Source: Quillaja saponaria
Taxonomy: Eukaryota; Streptophyta; Magnoliopsida; Fabales; Quillajaceae
NCBI GenBank assembly: GCA_029379385.1
Contig: CM055607.1
Location: forward strand, 17,174,001-17,238,000
Direction of reading: 5' to 3'
Length of the DNA: 64,000 nt
The notes beneath the pieces are model-generated. The model saw only the letters and a list, made by a program, of their open reading frames with translations. It did not search any database and had not been told where the DNA came from. Made by a program: the position numbers and the translations under genes. Shown here in pieces: positions 1 through 11,441 of this stretch (positions are counted from its first letter, which is position 1; every line of letters starts with the position of its first letter).

Positions 1-240
1 GAAGAATATTTGTTTTGATTGAAGTTGCAAAAAGTTTTTCTTGTATTGCTTCCTAGTTCTTACCAATTTGCATTCTTACTTTTTTAGTCAGTGTCTATTT
101 TTATCTTTCATTGCTTCTTCTAAATGGTTCATTTATTTCTTGTCACACAATGCCTTACTTTTAGCTTATAACGTTTCTTGGTGCTTTGACTAAAAATAAG
201 TTTTATTTTACATCATCTTATTCTTTTTGGTTGATTGCAG

Positions 241-3200
241 GTGGACCCAAACACAGGTGTCTCAATGTATGAATCCGATGACATAATAAAGTATTTGGTT
301 GAAAAATATGGTGTGTGTAATCACATTATATGCTTCCATTTGGTATACTCTCTTGTGCTCTGAACTATGTTTTGATCATTGCAACAAGTGATGAAATGTA
401 GAAAAGAAGAGATTACCTCTATATGTAATAATATACAGACAGAATCACACCTTGCGTTGGATTTTTTTCCTATTTGGCATAATGAAAATGAATTCTCTAG
501 CAATTTCATAATTTTTAATATTTTTGGAAATCATGCTGTTAACTCATATTAAGGTGAGGGTTAGCATTACTTTTCTTCCATTTTTGGTACAATGATATCG
601 TTCTGTGATTACTCCCCATCAGTTGTTTGTACAAATAATTATGAAATCGTAACTTACCTTTTGGTGCTTTTTGCAGTATCACTTTAGGTGCTGCACAGTC
701 TGTACCCTGAAAACAGTATATTTGATCCTATCTTTTGTCTTGTGTAGGTGACGGAAGTGTCCCTTTTACCTTGTCACTCGGGTTACTAACGGTTGGCATT
801 TGATTCTACTGTCAGCAATTTATTTCAAGAAAGTTAATTTTATGAAGTCTAAATAACTCCCACTCCTTGGTGCTTTCTCTTGTTGCAGACCTTGACGGCC
901 AGTTTTGCTATGCTTGGACGTCTAGGAAAGGTGAGAATGGTCCTCAAAACCACTAGTTATTTAAATTTAATTTTTCCCCAAAATTGTCTGGGAATAAAAT
1001 CATTGTATATTACCAAGAAAATGATTCTTGACAAACTCTTATGCCGAACCCAACTAGTTTGGAATTTAAGATTTAGTTGAGTTCAGTTCAGTATGCCAAG
1101 TTTGCTAGCTACTGAAGTTTCCCTCTTGATAAATTTTGTAATATTGAGATCTGCGTTATAAGACTTAGTTGAGTTGAGTATTGAGATCTGCGTTATCTGT
1201 TAAAACAATATCATAACAGGTCCTTTTTTCTTTGCTTCCCATTTTTTGGTTTTCAGGGAACTGCTTATACTCCATCAAAATTACCACCCGAGCCTCTTAA
1301 ATTATGGGCATATGAGGTTAATAAACATGCAATATAATGTGGCGATTGTCTTGACTTCGGATTTCACAAGTCTTGTGTTCTTTGTACTGATCCAGTATTA
1401 TTGATTTGAGTTATTTGTTCTTTCATTTCAGGGTTCCCCATTCTGCAAACTTGTACGTGAAGTACTTGTAGAGTTAGAGTTGCCTCACATACTTTGCAGG
1501 TAAAGTCTTTAAGTGTCTGACTATTTGATTGTAGAAGTTAGTTTGTATATACTTGATAACTGTTTATCATTTACATGTGTGCAAACCCACTTCATCTACT
1601 GAATACTGATGCAATAACCTTTTAATCATTTTAGACACTTTTCGCTACTATATGGCTCAAGTATCTAGCAGTAAAAAGAGAAGGAAAAAATATAATGATT
1701 TCCATATATTTCTGAGTTTTTGTAGTTAATTACAAAAGAATGAAACATTCTCCATGTTGAAATTTGAAAAGTATAATATTTGTTCTTGAATATGCAAAAA
1801 TGTATAAAACCTATAACATTTTGGTAATACCTAGTAATGTGAACTGGTAACTGAATTTAAACCATTTTAAAATAGAAGTATTTTGCTTACATATGAAAAA
1901 AAAGTTGTGATAAGGCTATAACAAAATAATTTCTAACCCAAAATATTTTCTTTGGTGTGCTTGTGATTATTAGACTTTTGTTTAAATGCAGTGGCAGACC
2001 CTCGGTCTGGCCAGCCTGGGCCGTGGCTGGGGCTAAATTGTTTTAGTAAATTAACTACTCGGTCCAAATAGGTTTTAATTGATCCATACCCTTTTAGGCC
2101 TGACCAAATAATAGAACTTGTATATTATTTACTCAATTAATTATTTGAATTTCCACCTTCATGAATGATGAGAGCTTTATATATTGTTTCTTCTTATTTT
2201 AATATTTGGAATCCAACTTTTATGGTTAGTGAAGGTCATAAATTATTTGTGCTTATGTTTTTATTGGATCTCCGAAAGGCATAAATTTCTAATGATTTGC
2301 AATTTTAGACAAAAATATTAATAGGGTGCACTTTCACATCATACTACTACCAATTTGTAATGTCCACGGTCCACCATTTTCTACCGAGTTGAGCATATTA
2401 CACATAATTTTAGTTTATTATTGCTTATAATTATATACAATAGAAAAATAATATTTAAAGCATTATTGCTTATAATTATATATAATAGTACAATAATATT
2501 TAAAGATATACCAAATAATAGAACATGTATCTTATTTGCTTAATTTATTATTTGAATTCCCGATGAGAGCTTTATATATTGTTTCTTCTTATTTTAATAT
2601 TTGGAATCTAACTTTTATGGGTCGTGAACGTCATAAATTATTTGTGCTTATGTTTTTATTGGATCCCCATTTTATGAAAGGCATAATTTTCTAACAATTT
2701 GCAATTTTAGACTAAAATATTAAGGGTATTATTATGCAGACTACAAATATTATGAGATGCACTATAAAGGCACTAAAAGACAAAGCAAAAGCAAAAGCAA
2801 CTAAATCTTTCTTTTTTTTGTTCACCTATCAACATTGGATAGTGCACACTAATACTACCCAATATTAATAGGGTGCACTTTCACATCATACTACTATTCA
2901 ATTTCTAATGTCCACCTTTTTCTACTGAATCGAGCATATTACGCATATATTGTTAAACATAATTGACAGATTATCCAATCAGTTAAAATTGGATGCTAAA
3001 TCTCTGTCCTTATGTAAAAGACCTACTTGCCCCTCAGCCTAATATATTTATTATCCATTTTTCATATTTCTTTCATTCTTCCTGCTCAACTAATTTAAAA
3101 TCAAACAGCCCATCTATTTATTTTGGATACATATATTTGTTAAACCTTGGAATACTCACAATGAGGATGATGCCAATATATTTACAGAAAAAAGGTTGCT

Positions 3201-4635
3201 CATCCCAATTCTCTATTTCTTGTACTGATTTTTTACTTGTCTCTTATTGGAATATAATCAACTTTCTTTCGTTTCTGGTTATCATGGAAAATTTAGATTG
3301 TCAGTTTGTTTCTTTCTGGACATTTTTTCCTATTTCTTTGTTTGTTGTGTTTAATTCTAAAGGTCCTCTCGGCTCTGTTCATCGCCAGTATCATCAATTC
3401 ATTATTATTTTTTCATTCTTGTTTGATATTCAAGTTATGGGATTTTTTTATTATGTATATACATATTTTTGTTTTCATTCTAAGATATGTATGTAGTTAG
3501 TGATTTCAAAACAATCCAACGAAAAAAAGAAGCCAAAATGGATATCAATATATTAGAATGAAGGGCAAGTGGATTCTAACAAATTTGGTAATTTGTCAAA
3601 TATATTTAAAAAAATAGGTGCAATGTGCTCGATTCGATAGAAAATGTGGACAATACAAATTGGATAGTAGTATGATGTGAAAGTGCACTCTATTAATATT
3701 TTTTGTCTAAAATTGTAAATTGTTAGAAATATATGCCTTACATAAAATGGGGATCCAATCAAAACAATAATACCAAATAATTTATGACCTTCATTACCCA
3801 TAAAAGTTGGATTAAGGTGGGAATTCAAATAATAAATTAAGCAAATAATATACCCGTTCTATTATTTATTGCTATTATTTGGTATATGCTTTAAATATTA
3901 TTGTACTAATGTATATCATTATTAGCAATAACAAACTAAAAAATCAGGTTGGCTTGGTGTTAATACTAATCATTGCAACCCAAGAGAGACTAGGTTCAAC
4001 TCACTGCTCTGGAAGCACATCATACAAACATCTGGATTGAAAGCCTTAGTAGGCTTCCTTACCCACAATAAGTTATTAGTATTGACTCTATTAAGAACTA
4101 CAGTCTAAATAAAAGCTTTCACTATTTATCCCCTACTCTGTGTTACTCATTTTGTAGTACTTTACCTAGCTTTTTCTCCACAAAAATAAAACTTGAATTT
4201 TAATGGTTCTGTTAATATTTCATTTCCTTTCCTGGAATTTCACTAGCAAACTCCATCGGCGATTCATAATTTTCAATTTGATGTCACTTGCACTTGATAT
4301 CACCTCTTTGGTTCAGACTGCACTTGCCTTATATCTGGTGCTTATTTTGTATCACGACATATTTACAAAATGTGTCACCATTACCCAATTTCAATGTTCC
4401 ATGTTAGTTGTGCTCGTGGCAGCCCAAAAAGACAGATACTATACCAGAAAACTGGACATTTCCAGGTATTTTGATTTACTTTAGTATGAGTCCTGGAATT
4501 CTGTATATATTGTCTTTTATGAAATACACTGATGATTAACAGGCACCTTATTTGGAAGATCCAAATACTGGGGTACAGATGTTTGAGAGTGCAGAAATTA
4601 TTGAATATTTAAGAGTAACCTATGCTCTTCAGTGA
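241..4635 (+). CDS. Tandem GST-N/thioredoxin-fold protein, 3' part only (7 exons seen)
   Basis: Seven exons with GT-AG borders and matching phases join into one frame: 241-310, 748-791, 889-930, 1257-1316, 1432-1499, 4408-4465 and 4543-4635 (stop TGA 4633-4635). The 5' exons lie left of the window. Two copies of a glutaredoxin/GST N-terminal signature are visible. The first exon reads DPNTGVSMYESDDIIKYL and the last reads DPNTGVQMFESAEIIEYL. Before the second comes SPFCKLVREVLVELELPH, the redox-loop helix. This matches the plant family of two fused GST_N domains (Arabidopsis At5g03880-like, from memory), usually described as a chloroplast thioredoxin-family protein. The targeting peptide would be outside the window, so location is inference. 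The GT after the Arg codon at 4612 could mimic a donor, but reading through gives a short tail and stop as in that family. No lesion is seen. The 2.9-kb intron 1500-4407 is unusual beside its short neighbours. Confidence 0.85.
2099..3925. repeat. Intronic direct and inverted repeat cluster
   Basis: The large intron of the GST-like gene holds three diverged copies of a ~300-bp AT-rich unit. Two are in direct orientation (about 2099-2400 and 2507-2947) and one is inverted (about 3560-3925). Shared words include GGGTGCACTTTCACATCATA on the plus strand, with its complement near 3675-3695, and CATAAATTATTTGTGCTTAT. The last two copies face each other around a ~650-bp loop, so the unspliced transcript could fold back. 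No transposase is present; a foldback or nested MITE-type element is the likeliest origin. Confidence 0.6.
3945..4115 (+). repeat. Possible tRNA-derived SINE fragment
   Basis: A segment starting with TTGGCTTGGTGTT and followed about 40 bp later by AGGTTCAACTCAC resembles the A and B boxes of an RNA polymerase III promoter (B-box consensus GGTTCGANNCC, two differences). It lies immediately after the inverted repeat arm. No target duplication or poly(A) tail was established, so this is tentative. Confidence 0.3.
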
Positions 4636-5107
4636 TAATGTCTTCCAAAGAATATGAGGTTTTTCTTCTTCACTCTTGCATATCTGCTTTTGCTTCCTTT
4701 ATACTGTACAGCATGTGCCTATGGCTTGTTCTAATACCAATATGATTCAATGAGTTGAAACTTACGGAGAAGAAAAATAAATCATTATGGTGGAATGAAA
4801 TGCCTTATTAGTTGACGGATGGGTTGCAATGTACTTTAGTATAACACTGTTGCATAAGATTGTTATTGGATTTTCACTAGTGTCCTTGTAGGAGGGCGTT
4901 TTTCTAAGATGAGTTTCAATGCACAACATATAGTCTTTGTCATTTGAAGAAGAGTGTATTATCAGGAAAGAAAAAGTTTCTTGCATTTAAAATTTTACTG
5001 TTGGAGGGTGATAATTAGAGTGATCTATGTTTTGAAGGATACGATCCCATATGCAATTGAAAGGTGAAGACAATCAAAATTTACACTTAATTGAGTTTCC
5101 CGAGTAA

Positions 5108-5640
5108 GGGTGGAAGATTCTCGGTTATAACTGAAAACTGAATCGAAACCAAACTCATTTTTAATAACTGAACCGAAACCAAACCAATTTTATTTTTTTT
5201 CTGTTTTTTGTTTTTAATAACTGAATTTTTCGGTTCAGTTATTAAACATCTCAGTTTTAATTGAAACTAAAATATGTATATATTCTTAGTTTTTTGTTAT
5301 TTAACATGAATTTAATCATTTTAGGGTTTGTTGGGGCTTATTTTGTGAGTATATTTAATAGTTTCTATTAGATTTTTTTTTTTTATAACAAAAAATAGGT
5401 TTATTGGGCCCAATTATGTGGCCCAAAAGCATTAACTTAAAGTTGACTGGCCAATTTTTTTGGGCTTTAATTTAGTCTAATAGAAAACTAGACCTAACCT
5501 AAACTTGTTAGTTCGGTTCGGTTTCAATAATATCAAGATAACCGAAATAATCGAAACAAACTATAAACCGAAATCGAACTTCAATTATATAAACCCTTCA
5601 AAATTGAATCGAACCGAACCCTTTCCTATTCCCAAGGGTG
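5108..5640. repeat. CGGTTCGGTT-type dispersed repeat
   Basis: About 530 bp bounded by many degenerate AACCGAA/TTCGGTT words in both orientations, such as CTGAACCGAAACCAAACC near 5168 and GTTCGGTTCGGTTTC near 5512. The bases AAGGGTG occur at each edge (about 5107 and 5633). This is the pattern of a common class of short non-autonomous plant repeats. No family was assigned. Confidence 0.45.
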
Positions 5641-5780
5641 TGAATAGCATGAATGAAACTTGCTAATTGAAGAAGAAATATGCGTCCAGATAGTGGTATC
5701 TGAGTTCATCTTTGCCCTTTATTTTGTCCTTTTTAATTTCTTTTGGGCAGAAGGTTTGCAACCAAGAATTACACAATAGT

Positions 5781-5910
5781 AATTATATTTATATATGTGA
5801 TCTTAAAAAGTGTGCTACTTCAACCTTCTTATGAATCTCCACGTTTTCTCTTTATAGTTATATAGTTATCTACAAATAATTATATTTATATATGTGATCT
5901 TAAAAAGTGT
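5781..5910 (+). repeat. 33-bp direct repeat, 97 bp apart
   Basis: An identical stretch beginning AATTATATTTATATATGTGA and ending AAAAAGTGT occurs at 5781-5813 and 5878-5910. The spacing suggests a local duplication; no function is apparent. Confidence 0.8.
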
Positions 5911-8900
5911 TCCACGTTCTGAATCAACGTATTTGGCTCTAACTAAATAATCTGAATAAGTTTATTCCTTTCATATCACGTTTCGGAGTAAGTGACGTTT
6001 TACATTCCCATTGTAGATCTGCATCATAGTTAATCTTGTAAATTGTTTTGTCTTTTGCATGACTGGAACCAATCTTAAAAGATATTCCTGTTATGAGGTG
6101 GATGATCATTATATTAAGGGAAAGAAGTATATTTTCCTTGGTGTGTGGAATGGAGGCATATGCAGGTTGACATACTTACCTTTTCTTAGTGGAGAATCTC
6201 AATCCCTGTTTTGGAGCTTAGGAGGAGAGAGTTGTCAATAGTTAACTTCTGAATGGCCACTTTCTGTGGTTGTTAGAGTGTTTGATGTTTCGTTACTTTG
6301 GTGGCAGTACCACATTCTCAATTTTTACAATAGTTTCTTTTCAAGTGCATGTGATTGTGAGACATCTATTTCTGCACCTTAGCATTGGAGAGAAATCTAG
6401 GGATTCCATTTGTATGTAATTTGTTCTGCTCACATCCTGCATAAATATTGGAGAAATCTGAGGATTCCAAAATTAAGGGGTTGATGATCACATGTAGGAA
6501 AGAAAGCCAACCAAACCCATAGGCTAGCAGAAGACTGAGTTTGATAACACTTTTGAAGAGCAGCAATGCAAAAAGTTAATTGTTTTTTTAGAGATGTTTT
6601 TCTACTGCTTTTCAAAACTAAGGGGTGCTTTTAAAAGTTGACTGTGATTTTTTGACAGCGGCTTTATATAGTTGAAAGTCACAACAAAATTGTAAAAGTA
6701 ACAACATTACTAAACTAAGCTAAGTTTGTATTGGCACTTCCCTCTTAAGAAGGATTTTCTTGTATAGAAGGATTTTTATGACAATATCTCTAAATTAATT
6801 TCAACTAAGCTTTTCTTCTATTGCTTTCCTGTTTCAGAAACTTGCCTAGTCCAAAAAGCAAAGGACAATAAGCATTTTGGTTGTTAGTGTAAAAGCATTT
6901 GATCTACTGAGATCACTGCATGTGGAATGGACCTGGTTTTAGTGGGGTATCTTTTTTTTTTTTTTTGTTGCTTCCATTTCCATCTAATGGGAACCAAACC
7001 ACTTGTAGCAGGGAGAGCTAGGTATTTGCTTTTGGAGAATACAAATCATGGGGATGTTTGAATAAGTAATGGGAATGTCTGTTTCGTTTTGCCCCACAAC
7101 TTTTGTGATATGAATTTCTTTTAGGTTTTGTTCTTCTGATGCTAGTATGGCTGTTCTCTGAGCTAGAGGTACTTGTAATAATCTCCTGTGATTGTAAATC
7201 ATGGTTTGAAAAAGACTGCACATTTGAACTCTTGCAAGCTAGCCTTATAATACAGAGAAAATACATATGCATCATGTAAAGCCTTCACCAAATGAAACCT
7301 AATTTGGAAATGCTATTTTCACGTGTTCATTGTAGATGCTGTTTCCAGTGGAATATTGGGTGAAGCATGGACGTTAACTGCCGATGAAAGCAATGGCCAA
7401 CGGGAATGGATTTTCAAGTAAAATAGAGAAGGGAGCCTGTAGTATTTGATTATTTGAGATTAGGTTTGTTCAAATGCACAGATGGAATGACAGGAAGCTT
7501 ATGCAGATATTTGATGTGTGGACAACTATAATTTCATGATGGAAGCATAGTGGACCATCCATTAGTGTTACATTGTAGATTCCTTTAAACGACTTGCAAA
7601 CAGTATTTTCTTTTATTTGTCACTTAAAACAATAGGTGATGAGACGATTACAAGATTTTTTATCATGAAGAATTTTATCTTTTATAAGAAAATGTTATCA
7701 CTTTTAGATACCCTTAGAATAAGATTTCTCTTATACATTTAGTAGCTAAGAGGATCATCGACCCTCAGCCCGCTTCTCCCTACTCTATTTTCTTGTAAAC
7801 ATTTGCTCTTGTAATTGGTTTTTGAGCTACTAGGTTGTACGAAGTTTATCTATCAAAAAAGGCACAAATAGAAAAGCAGTTGTTATGATTGGTTTTTGAG
7901 CTGCAAAATTGATTAATTAAATTGAAGTAGATCTTTATTGACTTTACTGGGAATGATTGGTTATGAACCTATGGTGTAAACATTCAAAGGAATATCAATC
8001 TTTATACACAAATAAAAGGCCGTTCGTTAGGATTCCCTTTCCCTGCCTCTTTAAGTGGTTCCTTTATGTCTGCAATTGTGTGGCTCACCAGTGTACTCAG
8101 TTTTGACATAGACAGCCATTCCTATTTCCAACCAATATATTCAAATTAATCCAAAGTGGAAGGTGGATCATGAAAGAGTTCTCGTATCGAATATTCTACC
8201 AAAAGGAACTTTTCATTTCATTTAAAGTAAGTCTTGACCTAGTGCTTAAACTGTATGACACAATTTTATTCTTATTTCCTCTATATTTATGTTTTATTTA
8301 TTTATTATTCTCCTTCAATCTTTTCTTCTTTTTTTTCTTTTTTAATATGTTTCCTGTTTAGTAGATACTAAAAGGCAATAATTTATTATTTTTTAATATT
8401 CATGTTATGAAATTGCTTCAACATACATCTAAAATCAATAATTTAGAATTATTACTGATTTTTCTTGATTTATTGACAATTGCATCAACATCAATGAAGA
8501 AAAATATCCAAAAATTTGGGCTTAAAGCTAAGTGATGACAAGTTGATTAGGAACGTAAGAAATGTAACTGAACAACAATAGAAACTTGTGATGTATTAAT
8601 TCTTAGGAAATTATTACTACTGGAATTTATTAGACAGTTGAAGTTAATTAGGTATTTTCTTGACAATTATTCAGTTAAAGGAGTGTATTCTCATTATTAA
8701 TTATTTCATCTGTATCTAAATTTCAATGTTTCAAAATATTAAAAAGGCTTTTTGGGTGTGAAAAGGGGTAAAAGTCCTTTCCAATCTACCAAAAAGAAAA
8801 AGAAATAGCTAAGAGCCTAAATCTATTACGTCATAAAAATATTCTAAAAATCTTTATCACAAATTACTATTCTTCATATATCAAGCAGTTGGTATAGTTA

Positions 8901-8972
8901 AATTTACCATTGACTAGATTTAAGTTCAACAAAATTTCAACTTGTGGCCATTCATCGGAGACTAGGAGCCAA

Positions 8973-9032
8973 GAAGTCTTGGGTGACCTATTGGACAAGA
9001 AGGAAGTCTTGGTTGACCTATTGGACAAGAAG
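8973..9032 (+). repeat. Two 30-bp tandem repeats
   Basis: Units 8973-9002 and 9003-9032 start with GAAGTCTTGG and contain GACCTATTGGACAAGAAG. They differ at one base. They lie about 0.7 kb upstream of the carbonic anhydrase start, next to an LTR remnant. Confidence 0.85.
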
Positions 9033-9084
9033 GTGAGAGAAATGAAGAATTAAAAGAGAATTCTATATTGAGATGATATATAAT

Positions 9085-9215
9085 ATATGTGAGGGAGTTT
9101 CTATTTATAGTCTAGAGATATTTACATAACATAGTAAACTTAGACTAAATATCAACAAAAGTTTACTAAATATCAACAAAATACATAATATGTAATTACA
9201 TATAATTACAGGCCT
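9085..9215 (-). mobile_element. Decayed copia LTR fragment, antisense
   Basis: Read on the minus strand, this matches the LTRs of the copia element at 54686-58703. Shared landmarks, as they appear on the plus strand here, are CTATTTATAG, ACATAACATAGT, and the twice-repeated GACTAAATATCAAC and ACTAAATATCAAC. The order is the same as in the complement of 58560-58670. It is an old, truncated relative in the 5' flank of the carbonic anhydrase gene. Confidence 0.6.
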
Positions 9216-9627
9216 AATTTATAGACATAATGAAAATAACTGAGAAATATAATGAAAATAATTAAGGACATAAATCATGGGCCCTTGATTTATGCTAATA
9301 GTTTAAGAAAAAAAAAAATATATGATTCATATTTTACCACCAAATCATTTACTCAAAATTCTTATTTTATATACAGGTATATATATATATATCAACTCAA
9401 TCTACTCAATCTATTTTACAAAATCACTGAAAATATGACCCAAAAAATAACACTCTAATTATTCACATGACTATACGGGGAAAAGATGCAGCAAGAGTAC
9501 AACGTGTATAAATATATAAAGACAGATGAAGCAATGGTGCTGCTAACATCTCGAAGAAACACAGGCCAAATATGGCAGTTACCTAAAGTTTAGGAGGATA
9601 GAAAATTAATGACTGCAAGCTGACCAA

Positions 9628-9637
9628 TATATATAAA
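9628..9637 (+). promoter_or_regulatory. Candidate TATA box of the carbonic anhydrase gene
   Basis: TATATATAAA lies about 107-116 bp upstream of the start codon at 9744, a normal spacing for a plant core promoter with a 70-90 base leader. This is inferred from sequence and position only. Confidence 0.5.
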
Positions 9638-9743
9638 CAACCATTTCCTTTATAGGAAGATAGAAAACAAACCAAAATTTTCTTCTTAGTTTTTTGTTTC
9701 ACCAAGAAGGAAAAAGCTAGTCCATTAGTTTTCAAGAACAGCC

Positions 9744-11441
9744 ATGGCTGTCCTGGTTTCGCTGTGGATGGTCTCAATTGCATTACTTGCTGTTTGTACA
9801 TCGGCAAGTGAACATTGTAAGTTTGCTGTTCTGTTTCAAATATGGTTTTGGTTTATATATGACATGTTTATAGGTATTACTAATTTATGTTGTGCTTGAA
9901 AATTTTGTTACAGACCCGGCTTCGTTCGGTTATTCGGGTGTAAATGGTCCTGAGAAATGGGGAAGTTTGAGTCCACAGTATTCTACTTGCTCAAATGGGA
10001 AGGCTCAATCTCCTGTGGACATTAAGAGGGATGTCATGGTCCCTAACAAGAATTTGAGATCCTTAGCTAGACAGTACAAACTTGCAAATGCAACATTGAT
10101 CAACAATGGCTTCAGTATTGGGGTTTGTTCTTAAATTTTCATTTCAGTGTTTGAATTATTTTTCTTTTCACTTTCTGTTAATTATTGAAGAAAATTGTTA
10201 CCCAGTTTCTGCTAATGATCAACTTTACCATATGTAGGTTCATTTTGATGGAGATGTTGGAGGTTTCAATCTAGATGGTAAGAATTACATCTTGCAACAA
10301 CTCCACTGGCACAGTCCTTCTGAGCACCAAATCGATGGACAACAGTATGTTCCCTCCATCCCTCTATTTTTTCTCTCCATGGACAAGATCAAAAACTGTT
10401 ATAAAATGATCTGGTCTGAAGTAGTCAAAATCTTATTCGTAACCCAACTCGGTCTGAATTAGGCGTATCCTTTTACATGTTTTTTGTGTTTATCCATGGA
10501 TCGACCCAGACTTGATTTGATTCGAACCTAACATAGAACAGATATGAGCTCAATATAATTCACCCATTGTTTAGATAGTTAAAAAAAAAATGTAATCTTA
10601 CTGATCGGATATATAACCGATCGATGAATCATAGTGCCATCACTGGTCATGAGCCAAGTTGGGCCAAAGTGACAGGTTCTGTTTCTGCAGCATGGTGTGG
10701 TTGTTTAACACGAAGGCAACATATATATGTGCGCGTGATGCAATATTTGTACTGCTACCTGAAATCTCAGATTTGACCTTTAGATCATGTATTATATGGG
10801 CTAAATTGATGGCTCTGGACTGGTCTGGGCTACTAATTTACAAGGCCACCCAAGAATTCAACTGAACTTTGTCTGAAGCTATTGTTAATTTGTAAGCTAG
10901 AACTTAACCCATAATGTTTTTACAAAAACAGAGCTGCTGCAGAGCTTCATCTAGTTCACAAGGCCATTGACGGCACCCTCTCAGTTGTAGCAGTACTCCA
11001 TGAAATTGGTGATGCTGATCCTCTAATTGCCAAGGTAGAGTTAATGACATGCACTATTTTCATATGTTTCAAAATTTAAACAATCCATTTTAACTATATA
11101 AACCATGGTTTATCTGTGTGCAGGTTGGAAACAAGTTGGTGGAGATAGCCAAACAAAAACATTCAGCCACCGAGGCACCCAAAATTGCTCTTGGGACCTT
11201 TGATGTAAAGCACTTGGAGAGGAAGACTCGAAGGTATTTCAGATATCATGGTTCTCTCACCACCCCTCCATGCACCGAGAAGGTCACCTGGAATGTCCTT
11301 GGCAAGGTAAGGACAATCTCCAAGCAACAGTTAGAGCTTCTCAAAGCTCCATTGCAACAAGCTTGCAAGAACAATGCAAGGCCTGTCCAGCCACTCAACG
11401 GGCGCAAAATCGAGTTGTTTGATGAACTTAGCCAGATATGA
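9744..11441 (+). CDS. Alpha-carbonic anhydrase, secreted type (5 exons)
   Basis: Exons 9744-9816, 9914-10122, 10238-10344, 10932-11034 and 11124-11441 join in phase with GT-AG borders to give 269 residues. This zinc enzyme family interconverts CO2 and bicarbonate. The N-terminus (MAVLVSLWMVSIALLAVCTS) is a hydrophobic signal peptide, so entry into the secretory pathway or a plastid via it is expected. Zinc ligands are His117 and His119 (QLHWHSPSEH) and His136 (AELHLVH); the gatekeeper Glu is Glu123, and the Thr199 equivalent is Thr210 (SLTTPPCTE). Cys50 and Cys214 can form the usual disulphide. The position of the proton-shuttle His64 of animal CA II reads Phe (INNGFSIG), so catalysis may be slower or storage/nectarin-like. 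The length is typical of plant alpha-CAs. Some members (dioscorins, nectarin III) have other roles; the exact paralogue is not identified. Confidence 0.9.

Larger units (their letters stand above)
4636..9084. other. Intergenic region and 3' UTR of the GST-like gene
   Basis: No coding region is supported here. The first few hundred bases are probably the 3' UTR of the GST-like gene. A somewhat less AT-rich stretch at 7335-7430 could be a spliced non-coding 3' exon, but nothing proves it. The region also holds an ACCGAA/CGGTTC-rich repeat (5108-5640), a 33-bp direct repeat and a 30-bp tandem pair, listed separately. Short reading frames here have no recognisable motif. Confidence 0.6.

Noticed and set aside
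1988..2060. hAT-type terminus (CAGTGGCAGACCC)
   Set aside because: The start resembles some hAT ends, but no inverted partner or 8-bp duplication was found in the intron.
2993..3496. Open frame of 167 codons in the large intron
   Set aside because: Composition is that of AT-rich DNA (Phe, Ile, Leu, Ser), no domain is visible, and it forms the loop between intronic inverted repeat arms.
10659..10865. 68-codon frame between carbonic anhydrase exons
   Set aside because: Falls inside the intron 10345-10931 and out of frame with the flanking exons.
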